Source: Rhizobium gallicum bv. gallicum R602sp (lineage in GTDB: Bacteria; Pseudomonadota; Alphaproteobacteria; Rhizobiales; Rhizobiaceae). Taken from it: a stretch of 64,000 nt of DNA. Location: positions 558,001 to 622,000 of the forward strand of contig NZ_CP006880.1 of assembly GCF_000816845.1 (NCBI RefSeq), read 5' to 3'. Positions within the stretch are counted from its first letter, which is position 1, and every line of letters begins with the position of its first letter. This document shows, one piece after another, positions 17,562-26,036 of this stretch. The notes under the pieces were generated by a model. The model searched no databases, had not been told where the DNA came from, and worked only from the letters and a program-made list of their open reading frames with translations. The translations under genes and the position numbers were made by a program.

Positions 17562-18578
17562 TTACTTTGCCGACTCGATGACCTTGACTGCATCTTCCTG
17601 CGTGTATTCGACATTGGCGACGCCGCCGGCCTGGGTATTGGCGAGGTTCGTTTCGAGATTGTCCTGGTCGATGCGCAGGAAGGGTACGACGAGGTCCTTC
17701 TTGACCTCCTTGCCGTCGAGGATCTGCTGGGCGACCCAGAAGGCGAGCGTGGAGACGCCCGGCGCAATGGATACGGACATGGTCTCGTAGCCCTTCGCGT
17801 CCTTCTGCTCTTTCCACCACTTCAGTTCGTCTTCGCGGTTGCCCATGATAATGATCGGCATCTTCCGGTCGGTCGCGGCAATCGCCTGGGCCGCGCCATA
17901 ACCGTCGCCGCCCTGCGTCACCACGCCGACGATGTCGGGTAGGCTTGGCAGGATGCCGGCAACAGCTTTCTGCGCCACGTCCTGCGCCCAGTCTCCATGA
18001 ACGGAGCCGACCACCTTGAACTGCGGAAACTGCTTGGCGCCCTCATGGATGCCCGCCGAGATCTCATCGTCGACGAAGACACCGGCAAGGCCGCGGATCT
18101 CGAGCAAGTTGCCGCCGTCTGGGAGTTTCTTCGACAAGTACTCCACCTGGCTGCGGCCCATTTCCTTGAAGTCGACGGCGATGCGCCAGGCACAGGGTTC
18201 TGTGACGATGCCGTCGAAGGAAACGACGGTGATGCCGGCGTCGCAGGCTTCCTTGACTGCGCCGTTTAGCGCCGTCGGCGAGGCGGCGTTCAGCACGATT
18301 GCGTCATAGCCCTGCAGGATCATGTTCTGGATCTGCGCGGCCTGTTCCGTCGCCTGGTTCTCGGCGGTGGTGAAAGCGTCGGCTGCGGCAACGACGCCAC
18401 TCTTCACGGCTTCGCCAGTCACCTTTCCCCAACTCGTCAGCATGGCTTGACGCCACGAGTTGCCAGCATAGTTGTTGGACAGGGCGATCTTCTTTGCCGA
18501 CGTCTCGGCAAAGGCGGAAACGGGCATCGCGGCGCAAGCTATAGCGGCCGATGCCAGAAGCATCTTACGGATTGTCAT
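17562..18578 (-). CDS. Sugar ABC transporter periplasmic binding protein (RbsB family)
   Basis: A 338-residue periplasmic binding protein with a Sec signal ending VSAFAE. The fold is the type I sugar-binding class (Peripla_BP_4), with the typical stretches AAQIQNMILQGYDAIVLNAASP and GVVTQGGDGYGAAQAI. It is the first gene of the importer operon. The ATG at 18578 is preceded by GAGAGAG and is preferred over an in-frame start five codons upstream. It is divergent from the GAF kinase gene. The ligand is unknown. Confidence 0.93.
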   Translation of the reverse strand: MTIRKMLLASAAIACAAMPVSAFAETSAKKIALSNNYAGNSWRQAMLTSWGKVTGEAVKSGVVAAADAFTTAENQATEQAAQIQNMILQGYDAIVLNAASPTALNGAVKEACDAGITVVSFDGIVTEPCAWRIAVDFKEMGRSQVEYLSKKLPDGGNLLEIRGLAGVFVDDEISAGIHEGAKQFPQFKVVGSVHGDWAQDVAQKAVAGILPSLPDIVGVVTQGGDGYGAAQAIAATDRKMPIIIMGNREDELKWWKEQKDAKGYETMSVSIAPGVSTLAFWVAQQILDGKEVKKDLVVPFLRIDQDNLETNLANTQAGGVANVEYTQEDAVKVIESAK

Positions 18579-18740
18579 GTCTCTCTCCCTCATGATCGCG
18601 CCGGTCAGCGGATCGCTTCACTCCTGTCTGCCCAAAATGGGTTCGAGTGAAAATTGTTCTTGCACTGAGCATCCTCCTCTCAGTAAGGGCAGGATGCGGG
18701 AGATCGACCGGCCTGTATAGGGGCAAGGCGGCAAGTCGTT

Positions 18741-18776
18741 TGCGGGTTTTGCGCAACAAGCTGCGGGTTTCCGCAA
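18741..18776. promoter_or_regulatory. Tandem 21-bp direct repeat between ABC operon and kinase
   Basis: TGCGGGTTT occurs at 18741-18749 and again at 18762-18770, exactly 21 bases (two helical turns) apart, each followed two bases later by GCRCAA or GCAA. The second copy is also a short inverted repeat (TGCGG-GTTT-CCGCA). It lies in the 281-base gap between the divergent binding-protein and histidine-kinase genes, so it is a good candidate binding site for the NarL-type regulator encoded at 20112. Confidence 0.5.
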
Positions 18777-18859
18777 GACGGCGGCGCTTCCGCGAGGCTT
18801 ACTGCGAAGCGATCGCGGCGGGTTGAGGAGCCTGCTGCCGTCTCGGGGAGGAAATGACA

Positions 18860-20098
18860 ATGCTGCATCTCGCACCCGCAGCCATGTTCGACCACTATCT
18901 CGGCATTTCCCGGCTGCTCGCGGGCCAGCTCGACTTCCGCTCGGCCATCCGTTCAGTCGCGGCCGAGGTTGCCCATATCATCCCGCACGATCATCTCGAT
19001 GTCTGTGTTCTCCTTGAGGGCGGCAACTACCACACGGCCTACGAGACGGGCATCGAGACTGCCTGGGGCGACCTTGCCGGCGCGCCGGTGGTCAACAGTC
19101 CCATCCGCTCGCTGCTCTGGGGCGAGGTGGACTTTCTCCTGGCGGACGACGCCATGACGGACCCGCGTTTCCATTTCGAGGGCGCGTTCAAGCGGCCGAT
19201 CGTCGAACAGTCGCTGAGGAGCCGCTTGCATGTACCGATGAAGGTACAGGGCACGATCATCGCGGCGCTGTCGTGTTCGTCGCAAAGGGCGGATGTCTAT
19301 ACCATGGAGGATATCGAACGCGCCCGCATCATCGCCGACCTGCTGACGCCCTATTTCTTCGCGCTGCAGGCGGCCGAGCAGGCGCAGCGCTCAGCCATCG
19401 TGGAGGCGGAGGCCCGCGCGCGCGAGGAGGGCTTGCGACAAGGCGCGTTGAAGCTGACCGAAGCACTGGAGCAGGAACGCCAACGGATCGGCATGGACCT
19501 GCACGACCAGACGCTCGCCGACCTGACGCGGCTCGCCCGCCGGATCGATCGGCTGTCGCGCAATGCCGAGGTGGCGCAAGAGGCGCTCGAGCCCATCTCC
19601 CGTTCCCTCCAGCATTGCATGCAGGATCTGCGGCAAATCATCGAGCAGGCAAAACCCTCCGTGCTCCAGCTCTTTGGCCTCGCCCAAGCGATCGAGCATC
19701 ATCTGGACCGATCGACCCGCGATACTGGATCGGGCATCGAATGGGGCCTTGTCGACGAGACGCACGGCGCACTGGAGCGACTGGAGCCGACTGTCAGCGT
19801 CGCGCTGTTCCGTATCGCGCAGGAGGCGATCAACAATGCGGTGCGACATGCCGCCCCGCTGGCCGTCATGGTTCGGCTCGAGGCCGACGACGACCGGCTG
19901 TCGATCGAAATCTCCGACGACGGGACCGGGCTCGCCAAGACGCGGGGACGGATCGGCGGAGGCATCGACAACATGAAGACCCGTGCGCGGCTCATCTCGG
20001 CGCGCTTCACGACCGGGCCCGGCCACAACAATCGCGGGACTGTGGTGCGCGTCGTGCTGCCGCTCGTGCCGCACGACCCGGCGAGCGAGTCAAACTGA
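18860..20098 (+). CDS. Soluble GAF-domain histidine kinase (NarX/DegS-like)
   Basis: A protein of 412 residues with no membrane helix. An N-terminal GAF domain (about 20-170) is followed by a helical region rich in Glu/Ala and a phosphoacceptor segment ERQRIGMDLHDQTLADLTRL, equivalent to the HisKA_3 His box, then a short ATPase domain with IAQEAINNAVRHA and ISDDGTGL. It would sense a cytoplasmic signal and phosphorylate the regulator encoded 14 bases downstream. GGAGG sits eight bases before the ATG at 18860 and only two before an ATG at 18854, so I choose the former. Divergence from the sugar importer suggests it senses the imported compound. Confidence 0.88.
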   Translation: MLHLAPAAMFDHYLGISRLLAGQLDFRSAIRSVAAEVAHIIPHDHLDVCVLLEGGNYHTAYETGIETAWGDLAGAPVVNSPIRSLLWGEVDFLLADDAMTDPRFHFEGAFKRPIVEQSLRSRLHVPMKVQGTIIAALSCSSQRADVYTMEDIERARIIADLLTPYFFALQAAEQAQRSAIVEAEARAREEGLRQGALKLTEALEQERQRIGMDLHDQTLADLTRLARRIDRLSRNAEVAQEALEPISRSLQHCMQDLRQIIEQAKPSVLQLFGLAQAIEHHLDRSTRDTGSGIEWGLVDETHGALERLEPTVSVALFRIAQEAINNAVRHAAPLAVMVRLEADDDRLSIEISDDGTGLAKTRGRIGGGIDNMKTRARLISARFTTGPGHNNRGTVVRVVLPLVPHDPASESN

Positions 20099-20111
20099 GG
20101 AGAAGGGCACG

Positions 20112-20876
20112 ATGAAGGTTCTCATCGTCGAGGACGACCCGCTGCACCGGTCCTATCTGCACGAGGCGGTCAACGCTGCCCTGCCGGAATGCGACACGGT
20201 GATCGAGGCGGAAAACGGAACCGTCGGCGAGAAGCTCGCCCGCGACCACAAGTCGGCGCATATCGTCATGGACTTGCAGATGGCGAGCCGCAACGGCATC
20301 GAGGCGGCGCGCACGATCTGGAAGGAGCGGCCGGAAACCCGCATCCTGTTCTGGTCGAATTACTCGGACGAGGCCTATGTGCGCGGCGTCTCCCGCATCG
20401 TGCCGGACGGCGCCGCCTATGGCTATGTGCTCAAATCCGCCTCCGACGAGCGGCTGAAGCTTGCGCTGCGCTCGATCTTCATCGAGAGCCAGTGCGTCAT
20501 CGACCGCGAGGTGCGGGGCCTGCAGCAGAAGAGCCTCGGCCAGACGAACGGCTTCACCGATTCCGAATACGAGATCCTCGTCGACATCGCGCTGGGCCTC
20601 ACGGACCGGGCCATCGCCAAGCGTCGGGGCCTGTCGTTGCGCAGCGTGCAGAACCGCTTGCAGCAGCTCTACGACAAGCTGGACGTCTACCAGACCGCCG
20701 GCGACGACCACGAGGACGGCCGCTTCAATCTCCGCGCCCGCGCCGTTGCGGTCGCTTTCCTGCGCAAACTCCTGAACTACAGCGCTCTGGAGCGGGCTGA
20801 GGCGGAGGTGCAGGAGTGGCTTGATGGATTGCATGACAGCCCGCGCGACAGGAATCGCAGGCGGGCTCGAACCTGA
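20112..20876 (+). CDS. NarL/FixJ-type response regulator
   Basis: A 254-residue regulator: a receiver domain (VLIVEDDPLHRSYL, phospho-acceptor Asp in HIVMDLQMASRNG, Lys in YVLKSAS) and a LuxR-type helix-turn-helix (TDSEYEILVDIALGLTDRAIAKRRGLSLRSVQNRLQQL). The C-terminal extension of about 60 residues after the DNA-binding domain (DHEDGRFNLRARAVAVAFLRKLL to the end) is longer than usual. It pairs with the upstream GAF kinase and probably controls the divergent ABC operon. Confidence 0.9.
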   Translation: MKVLIVEDDPLHRSYLHEAVNAALPECDTVIEAENGTVGEKLARDHKSAHIVMDLQMASRNGIEAARTIWKERPETRILFWSNYSDEAYVRGVSRIVPDGAAYGYVLKSASDERLKLALRSIFIESQCVIDREVRGLQQKSLGQTNGFTDSEYEILVDIALGLTDRAIAKRRGLSLRSVQNRLQQLYDKLDVYQTAGDDHEDGRFNLRARAVAVAFLRKLLNYSALERAEAEVQEWLDGLHDSPRDRNRRRART

Positions 20877-21367
20877 ACTCGCCGCAGCGATCGATGGCTT
20901 CTTCCCATTATGGGCGGTCGCTGATGGTTCGCACGATTTTCGAGAAGAATTCCCGGCGACCCCGTTGCCGTTCTCGCCTGATTGAACTGTCGATCCAAGA
21001 GATACTACCCCACGGGCTAAAGTTGCCGATGTCTGCAGTTTACAGCGTGGTCGCTCCGCCAGACCCCGCGGGCGGGGGGATAATTGACCGTCTCAAATCG
21101 TGTTCTGGCGGCAATCTGAAAACAGTCAGCCTTTTGCATTGTTCGGCGCCGCAGGCGCGAACACACTTTGGAATACATGACGACCACAGGCGAAATTCGC
21201 GCTGTTAATTCGAAAACGACCTCGGATTGGATTCGTTTCAAAGGCATCCGGTCCGCCGGACGACCTGTCCATCCAGAACGGTATTTCGACTTGCTTGCCA
21301 CGGGCGGTCATTCTTTTGTGATCCCAGAACGGAGCAGGTGAGAAGCGCCAAAAGGCCCGGTCCGTTG
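20877..21367. other. Intergenic region, nothing identified
   Basis: This 491-base stretch lies between the response regulator and the converging OmpA-like gene. It holds only short frames without ribosome binding sites, and I see no terminator, repeat or recognisable remnant. Confidence 0.5.
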
Positions 21368-21910
21368 TCAAGCTCCTTCATCATCGCGCTGGGTGCGAAG
21401 ATTGGAGACAACGCGCCGGTTCTGCACCTTGCACGAGCGCTCCGCGCAATCGCGGACTTCGCGGTCCTTGCCGTAACCTTTGGCCCACATGCGCCTGGCG
21501 TCCACGCCCTTGGAGGCGAGATAGGCCATTGCCGCATCGGCGCGCTTCTGCGACAGCGCCACCATTTTGGACGCGGAACCGGAATCGTCGGCAAATCCTT
21601 GCAATTTGACCAGCCAATTCGGGTTCTTGTTGAGCCAAGTGGCTTGGTTATCCAACGTCGCCATGGCGACGGAATCGAGCGTGGCGGAGTCCTGTGTGAA
21701 GTAGATCCGTCGACCGGCATTGAGGATGAAATCCTCTTCGCTGCCAGCCGTTATGTTGTCGAAACCTGGCGCGGGATCGTTGGTCTGACCGGTCATCGGC
21801 GCCGCGGCAGGTTCTTCCATTGAGGCGATATGGGTGGTGGTGCAGGCGGCGAGCACCAAGAGCATGGCCGCGGCAATAACGCTCCTCGTGTATCCGATGG
21901 TAGCAGACAT
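21368..21910 (-). CDS. OmpA-family (Pal-like) outer-membrane lipoprotein
   Basis: A 180-residue protein with a lipoprotein signal (VIAAAMLLVLAAC, lipobox LAAC) and a C-terminal OmpA/Pal peptidoglycan-binding domain, with YFTQDSATLDSVAMATLDNQATWL, LQGFADDSGSASKMVALSQKRADAAM and NRRVV. It would anchor the outer membrane to peptidoglycan. It lies 14 bases after an L,D-transpeptidase gene on the same strand, so the two likely form an envelope operon. It is separate from the tol-pal cluster, so it is an accessory paralogue. Confidence 0.92.
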   Translation of the reverse strand: MSATIGYTRSVIAAAMLLVLAACTTTHIASMEEPAAAPMTGQTNDPAPGFDNITAGSEEDFILNAGRRIYFTQDSATLDSVAMATLDNQATWLNKNPNWLVKLQGFADDSGSASKMVALSQKRADAAMAYLASKGVDARRMWAKGYGKDREVRDCAERSCKVQNRRVVSNLRTQRDDEGA

Positions 21911-21924
21911 CTGGATGATATTCC

Positions 21925-22599
21925 TTATTGGACCGGGGCTGTTTCGCCAACCTGAGCGGCATTTTCAGCCTGATCGGCAATATGCGGCAGTACCTGCACA
22001 GCGGTGCCGATCGGGCAACGCTGGTAAAGATCGATGGCGTCTTCGTTGAACATGCGGATACAGCCGCTGGAGGCGTCCTTGCCTATGCTCCCGGGCTCCA
22101 GCGTGCCGTGAAAGCGATAACCGGTGTCGACGCCGTCGCGAAGCAGGTACATGGCGCGGGGGCCGAGTGGATTTTTCGGTGAGCCTCCCGCCACAAATTC
22201 GGGCAGTTCGGGATGGCGCTTGCGCATCTCCGGCGGCGGCGTCCAGCGCGGCCAAAGCGATTTACGATCAATCGTGGCCCGGCCAAACCATTTGAAGCCC
22301 TCGCGGCCGACGCCGACGCCGTAGCGGATGGCTGTCTTGTTCTCCATGATCACGTAGAGAAAATGGTGCCTTGTATCGACAACAACGGTGCCGATCGGCT
22401 CGCTGCTGAAATATTTGACAACCTGGCGGTGCCACCGCTTATCGATCTTGGCGAAGTTGGTCTTTCGGAACGTCACGCCATTGTCAACGGCGGTTCCGGC
22501 AAAATAGGAAGACGCCTGGGCGAGTGCCGGTTCTTGCACCGCGCCGGTGCCAAGTAAAGCCAAACCACCAAGTAACACATCCCTGCGGGTCCACACCAT
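21925..22599 (-). CDS. L,D-transpeptidase (YkuD domain)
   Basis: A 224-residue exported enzyme. The N terminus (MVWTRRDVLLGGLALLGTGAVQEPALA) is a signal with twin arginines. The YkuD catalytic motif is present as FHGTLEPGSIG followed by SSGCIRMFNEDAIDLY, where Cys is the nucleophile and His the partner. Such enzymes cross-link peptidoglycan or attach outer-membrane proteins to it. In rhizobia and Brucella, L,D-transpeptidases link beta-barrel proteins to peptidoglycan. I choose the ATG at 22599, with GAGGGGG nine bases upstream. It is followed by the OmpA-like lipoprotein. Confidence 0.93.
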   Translation of the reverse strand: MVWTRRDVLLGGLALLGTGAVQEPALAQASSYFAGTAVDNGVTFRKTNFAKIDKRWHRQVVKYFSSEPIGTVVVDTRHHFLYVIMENKTAIRYGVGVGREGFKWFGRATIDRKSLWPRWTPPPEMRKRHPELPEFVAGGSPKNPLGPRAMYLLRDGVDTGYRFHGTLEPGSIGKDASSGCIRMFNEDAIDLYQRCPIGTAVQVLPHIADQAENAAQVGETAPVQ

Positions 22600-22992
22600 C
22601 GGCAATATCCCCCTCAAAGCCAAACAGCGAAGTGTCAGTAAATCAGATTTTGAATTGGCCACAACAGAAAACTGCGTTCCTGTTAAATGACCGTGATCGA
22701 GTTGTGGCTGTTCTGCATCGGTTTCGTTCTGATCGTTACTTAGGAGGTCGCAACCAACAAACGCAAGGATCACTTGTGCGGGAAGACGAAGTTGTCAGCG
22801 GTCGCGACGTTGCGTCAAAAATATCTGGCATGTTTGCCGATGGACGAGGCGAGTTCAGGCTGCCCTTGACGACCGAAAAGTGAATCCCCATCTGCGGGCT
22901 AACCCGTTGGTCCGGGCCCCTCTGGCGAGTGCCTCGGCACTCTTGCGATGTCGGACCGTTTTCCGACAACCAGTGCCGATAGGGGATTATCT
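22600..22992. other. Divergent region upstream of ldt and terC, with a hairpin near the terC start
   Basis: About 390 bases. A 7-base stem (TGTCGGA at 22949-22955, TCCGACA at 22962-22968, 6-base loop) stands 12 bases before an AGGGGA ribosome site. Because some terC/alx genes are controlled by a leader RNA, I looked for the yybP-ykoY consensus and did not find it. I recognise no coding remnant. Confidence 0.45.
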
Positions 22993-23976
22993 TTGGATCT
23001 CTCGTTTTTGCTTGTCGAGTGGCTGGGAACGCCGCTCTGGATGTGGTCGAGCTTTTTCGCCCTTGTCATCGCCGTTTTGTCGTTCGACCTCGGTCTTCTC
23101 CATAAGCAGAACAAGGAGATCGGCGTCCGTGAAAGCGTAAAGCTTTCCGCTCTCTATATCGCACTGGGCGTTGCGTTCGGCGGCTTGGTGTGGTGGTATC
23201 TCGGCTCTGACGCTGGCCTTGCCTACATGACGGGCTTTGTCGTAGAAAAGACGCTTGCGCTTGACAACGTCTTCGTCATCGCTCTGATCTTCTCCTTCTT
23301 TGCCGTGCCGCGCATCTACCAGCACCGTGTGCTTTTCTGGGGCATTCTTGGTGTCATCGTGTTGCGTGCCATCATGATCGGCGTTGGCGCGACGCTTGTC
23401 GCCGAATTTGCCTGGATTCTATACATCTTCGCCGCGTTCCTCATCGTGACTGGCATCAAAATGCTCGTCATCGAGGTTGCTGAGCCTGACGTCTCGAAGA
23501 ATGTGCTCGTGCGCTTCATGCGCAACCGCTTCAACGTCACCGACGAACATCACGGCGAGCGCTTTTTCGTCAAAAAGGCAAATGCCAAGACGGGTAAGAT
23601 GACCTGGTTCATCACACCGCTCTTCATGGCGCTCGTGATGGTCGAGGTGGCGGACGTCATCTTCGCAGTGGATTCGGTCCCTGCGATTTTCGCAATCACA
23701 ACGGATCCGTTCATCGTCTACACCTCGAACATATTCGCGATCTTCGGTCTTAGAGCCCTCTATTTCGCCCTCGCGGCGATGATCCATCGCTTCCGTTATC
23801 TGAAGCCTGCGCTTGCCGTCGTCCTGATCTTCATCGGCTCGAAGGTCTTCGTCGCCGATCTTCTCGGTCTTGAAAAGTTCCCGGCCGCGCTGTCGCTCGG
23901 CATCACCTTCGCCATCATCGCCGCCGGGGTGGTCTGGAGCCTCCTCAAGACGCGGGATCAGCAGCAGCTTGCATGA
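22993..23976 (+). CDS. TerC/Alx family membrane protein
   Basis: An approximately 327-residue protein with about nine membrane helices and the TerC acidic motifs EKTLALDNVFVIALIF and EVADVIFAVDSVPAIFAI, typical of Alx-type proteins, which are linked to manganese export and metal or tellurite tolerance. An ATG at 22948 opens the frame 15 codons earlier but has no ribosome site and lies across a hairpin. The TTG at 22993 has AGGGGA six bases upstream, so I favour TTG; this should be treated as uncertain. Confidence 0.88.
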   Translation: MDLSFLLVEWLGTPLWMWSSFFALVIAVLSFDLGLLHKQNKEIGVRESVKLSALYIALGVAFGGLVWWYLGSDAGLAYMTGFVVEKTLALDNVFVIALIFSFFAVPRIYQHRVLFWGILGVIVLRAIMIGVGATLVAEFAWILYIFAAFLIVTGIKMLVIEVAEPDVSKNVLVRFMRNRFNVTDEHHGERFFVKKANAKTGKMTWFITPLFMALVMVEVADVIFAVDSVPAIFAITTDPFIVYTSNIFAIFGLRALYFALAAMIHRFRYLKPALAVVLIFIGSKVFVADLLGLEKFPAALSLGITFAIIAAGVVWSLLKTRDQQQLA

Positions 23977-24029
23977 TCGGCGCTGCTCATAGGAACACCG
24001 TTAGCTACCGAACAGGAAAGGAAATAGAT

Positions 24030-24332
24030 ATGTTCTCGGATTTCATCGGCTGGATTTTTGCCGTTCTCGTCGTCGATCCGCTACAGGCTCAGATAGTGGA
24101 ACAAGCCGAGCGCGCGAAGCTTCCCGTGGAGATCGTTCGCCAGTCCCAGGCCTGCCTCACGTCTCAAGGCCCGCAGCTGATCGAACGCGCCGCCGGCGAC
24201 TACGGCTGGGCGGCGGCTACTGTCGTCAACCTTGCGATCGGTCGTACATCGCCGGCGGAGCTTCTCGATAACCAAGACCCGCAATGCGCAGCTTTCCTTC
24301 GCGTTCTAGGCGATGCCGGCGAGAATGCGTAA
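24030..24332 (+). CDS. Hypothetical small protein with N-terminal signal/anchor
   Basis: A 100-residue protein preceded by AGGAAA. It starts MFSDFIGWIFAVLVVDPLQAQ, which could be a short membrane anchor or signal, and continues as a mostly helical domain with two cysteines (QACLTS and PQCAAF). I do not recognise a family. It lies 53 bases after terC and 33 before exoD on the same strand and may be co-transcribed with them; a periplasmic role would fit. Confidence 0.65.
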   Translation: MFSDFIGWIFAVLVVDPLQAQIVEQAERAKLPVEIVRQSQACLTSQGPQLIERAAGDYGWAAATVVNLAIGRTSPAELLDNQDPQCAAFLRVLGDAGENA

Positions 24333-24365
24333 TGGGCGGTTCCGGTTTGAAATGGCTTGAGTAAG

Positions 24366-24986
24366 ATGTTCGAACAAGACGGGCACAAACAGTCGCGCGG
24401 AGTGGCCTCCGCGCAACTGAGGAAGATGCTGGAATTCGCCAGGGCGAAAGGCGGCCTCTCCATCGGCGAGGCTTTGGAATCCATGGGGCCGGCCGGCATC
24501 GCTTTCACGGTCCTGTTTCTGGCAATCCCGGCCCTGACGCCGATACCTGGCCCGTTCGGCATGGTGTTCGGCACGACGCTTGCACTGGTTTCGCTCCAGA
24601 TCAGCGCGGGCCGTCGAACTGTGTGGTTGCCTGCCATCGTCAGAAACCGTCATGTTTCGTTCGCGACGCTTGATCTTATCGTCCGTCACTCGGTGCCGAT
24701 GATCGCAAGGGTTGAGAAGGTTGTGCGCGCCGATCGGATAGAGGTCCTCACCGGTCCGACAGCGCAGGCCTTGCTCGGCCTCCCCATCTTCCTGCTCGCC
24801 GTGGTGATTGCCCTGCCGATCCCCTTTGGCAACGTGCTGCCGGTGTTGTCGCTGGTGATCCTGGCGGTTGCCATGATGGAGGGCGACGGCCTCGTCACTC
24901 TGATTGGGTTGCTGCTCGCATCGGCGACGATCGTCACAACCGCGGTTCTGCTCAGCTTCATGGCATCAATGGTCTTTGCGGCGTAA
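24366..24986 (+). CDS. exoD: ExoD family exopolysaccharide synthesis protein
   Basis: A 206-residue inner-membrane protein of the ExoD family. Typical are the N-terminal segment GGLSIGEALESMGPAGIAFTVLFLAIPALTPIPGPFG and the later helices around LLGLPIFLLAVVIALPIPFGNVLPVLSL. In Sinorhizobium meliloti exoD mutants make less exopolysaccharide, are alkali-sensitive and invade nodules poorly; the molecular function is not known. Rhizobia carry several paralogues, so identity with the characterised gene is not assured. The ATG at 24366 is preferred over an earlier TTG. Confidence 0.85.
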   Translation: MFEQDGHKQSRGVASAQLRKMLEFARAKGGLSIGEALESMGPAGIAFTVLFLAIPALTPIPGPFGMVFGTTLALVSLQISAGRRTVWLPAIVRNRHVSFATLDLIVRHSVPMIARVEKVVRADRIEVLTGPTAQALLGLPIFLLAVVIALPIPFGNVLPVLSLVILAVAMMEGDGLVTLIGLLLASATIVTTAVLLSFMASMVFAA

Positions 24987-25379
24987 AGGTGCCCACCTGG
25001 CGTGTGTCGACGTTAACGTCCTCAAGAGCCGTGGCGCCTGCAGACAGCCCGTTCATATCTACTCCACCGGCGGCGACGCCCGAAGCATGGCGCCGAAGGG
25101 ATGCAGGTTTACGAAAGCAACTGGCTTGCCCTGATCTTGCCGGCGGCCATCATGGCGGCGCAGCGGAACTCATCGGGCCGATTCGCGATGATCAGATCCA
25201 ACAAGCTTGCGCAGGCCCTTGGGCGTCCCGGCGGGATCAAACACGCACAGCTGCTTCGAGGGCAGATCGCGCCGGCGCCGAGTATTGCTGCTGCCTGCCC
25301 AAAATTGCCATGCAAGAACGGTTACAAAGCCGACGGTTATGCCTAAATACTCTGACATCTTTATCGATCCCGAACCCAG
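24987..25379. other. Intergenic region between exoD and the ABC exporter
   Basis: About 390 bases with no gene on the plus strand. The minus strand carries one possible small gene, listed separately. I see no terminator. Confidence 0.4.
25170..25358 (-). CDS. Possible small membrane-anchored protein
   Basis: A 62-codon frame starting MSEYLGITVGFVTVLAWQFWAG, a single membrane helix, followed by a basic tail. Codon choice looks like that of neighbouring genes, but the ribosome binding site is weak. It is divergent from the ABC exporter ATPase gene. No family is recognised. Confidence 0.3.
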   Translation of the reverse strand: MSEYLGITVGFVTVLAWQFWAGSSNTRRRRDLPSKQLCVFDPAGTPKGLRKLVGSDHRESAR

Positions 25380-26036
25380 ATGCTGCTCTCACTCCGCAAT
25401 GTCAGAAAATCCTATTTGACCGCAGAAGGACCTCTTGAGATCCTGAAAGGCATCGATTTCGATCTCAATGCTGGCGAAAGCGTCGCGTTGACCGGGGAGT
25501 CGGGAAGCGGGAAAAGCACCCTGCTTCACCTTGTCGGCGGGCTTGACTATCCCGATGTCGGGCAGATCCTCTCAGCGGGCCGAGATATTGCCGCTCTGGA
25601 TGATCGGGAAAGGGCCCGGTATCGACGTTCGGCGGTCGGCTTGGTGTTTCAGCAGTTCAACCTGATTCCGTCGCTCGACGTCGCGGCCAACATTTCCTTT
25701 CATGCAAAGCTTGCTGGCCGACATAATCCTACCTGGGAGCGGCAGCTCGTGGAAAATCTTGGCATCGAGGCACTTCTCGCCCGATACCCCGAGCAGCTTT
25801 CCGGCGGCCAGCAGCAGAGGGTGGCGATCGGCAGAACGCTTGCCGCGCGGCCGCCCCTGGTTCTCGCCGACGAACCGACCGGCAATCTCGACGAAGCGAC
25901 CGGGGACGCGGTGATCGGCATCATGCTGTCGCTGACGAAGAGTGCAGGTGCTGCGCTGTTGATGGTGACGCATTCTTCGAGGCTGGCACAGATGCTCGAC
26001 CGCAGCGTTCATCTCAGCGGCGGAAGGATCGCCTGA
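25380..26036 (+). CDS. ABC exporter ATP-binding protein (LolD/MacB/DevA type)
   Basis: A 218-residue ATPase. Walker A is GESGSGKST, the Q-loop is in VFQQFNLIPSL, the signature is LSGGQQQRVAIGRTLA and Walker B is LVLADEPTGNLD. The sequence belongs to the LolD/MacB/FtsE group that works with FtsX-type permeases. Its stop overlaps the permease start (TGATG). With the permease and the secreted AttH-like protein it resembles the attEFGH-type arrangement of Agrobacterium, though here the permease is a single long protein. Confidence 0.92.
   Translation: MLLSLRNVRKSYLTAEGPLEILKGIDFDLNAGESVALTGESGSGKSTLLHLVGGLDYPDVGQILSAGRDIAALDDRERARYRRSAVGLVFQQFNLIPSLDVAANISFHAKLAGRHNPTWERQLVENLGIEALLARYPEQLSGGQQQRVAIGRTLAARPPLVLADEPTGNLDEATGDAVIGIMLSLTKSAGAALLMVTHSSRLAQMLDRSVHLSGGRIA

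Noticed and set aside
22860..22992. yybP-ykoY manganese riboswitch upstream of terC
   Set aside because: The expected GGGGAGUAGC loop and its partner are not present. Only a simple 7-base hairpin is seen.
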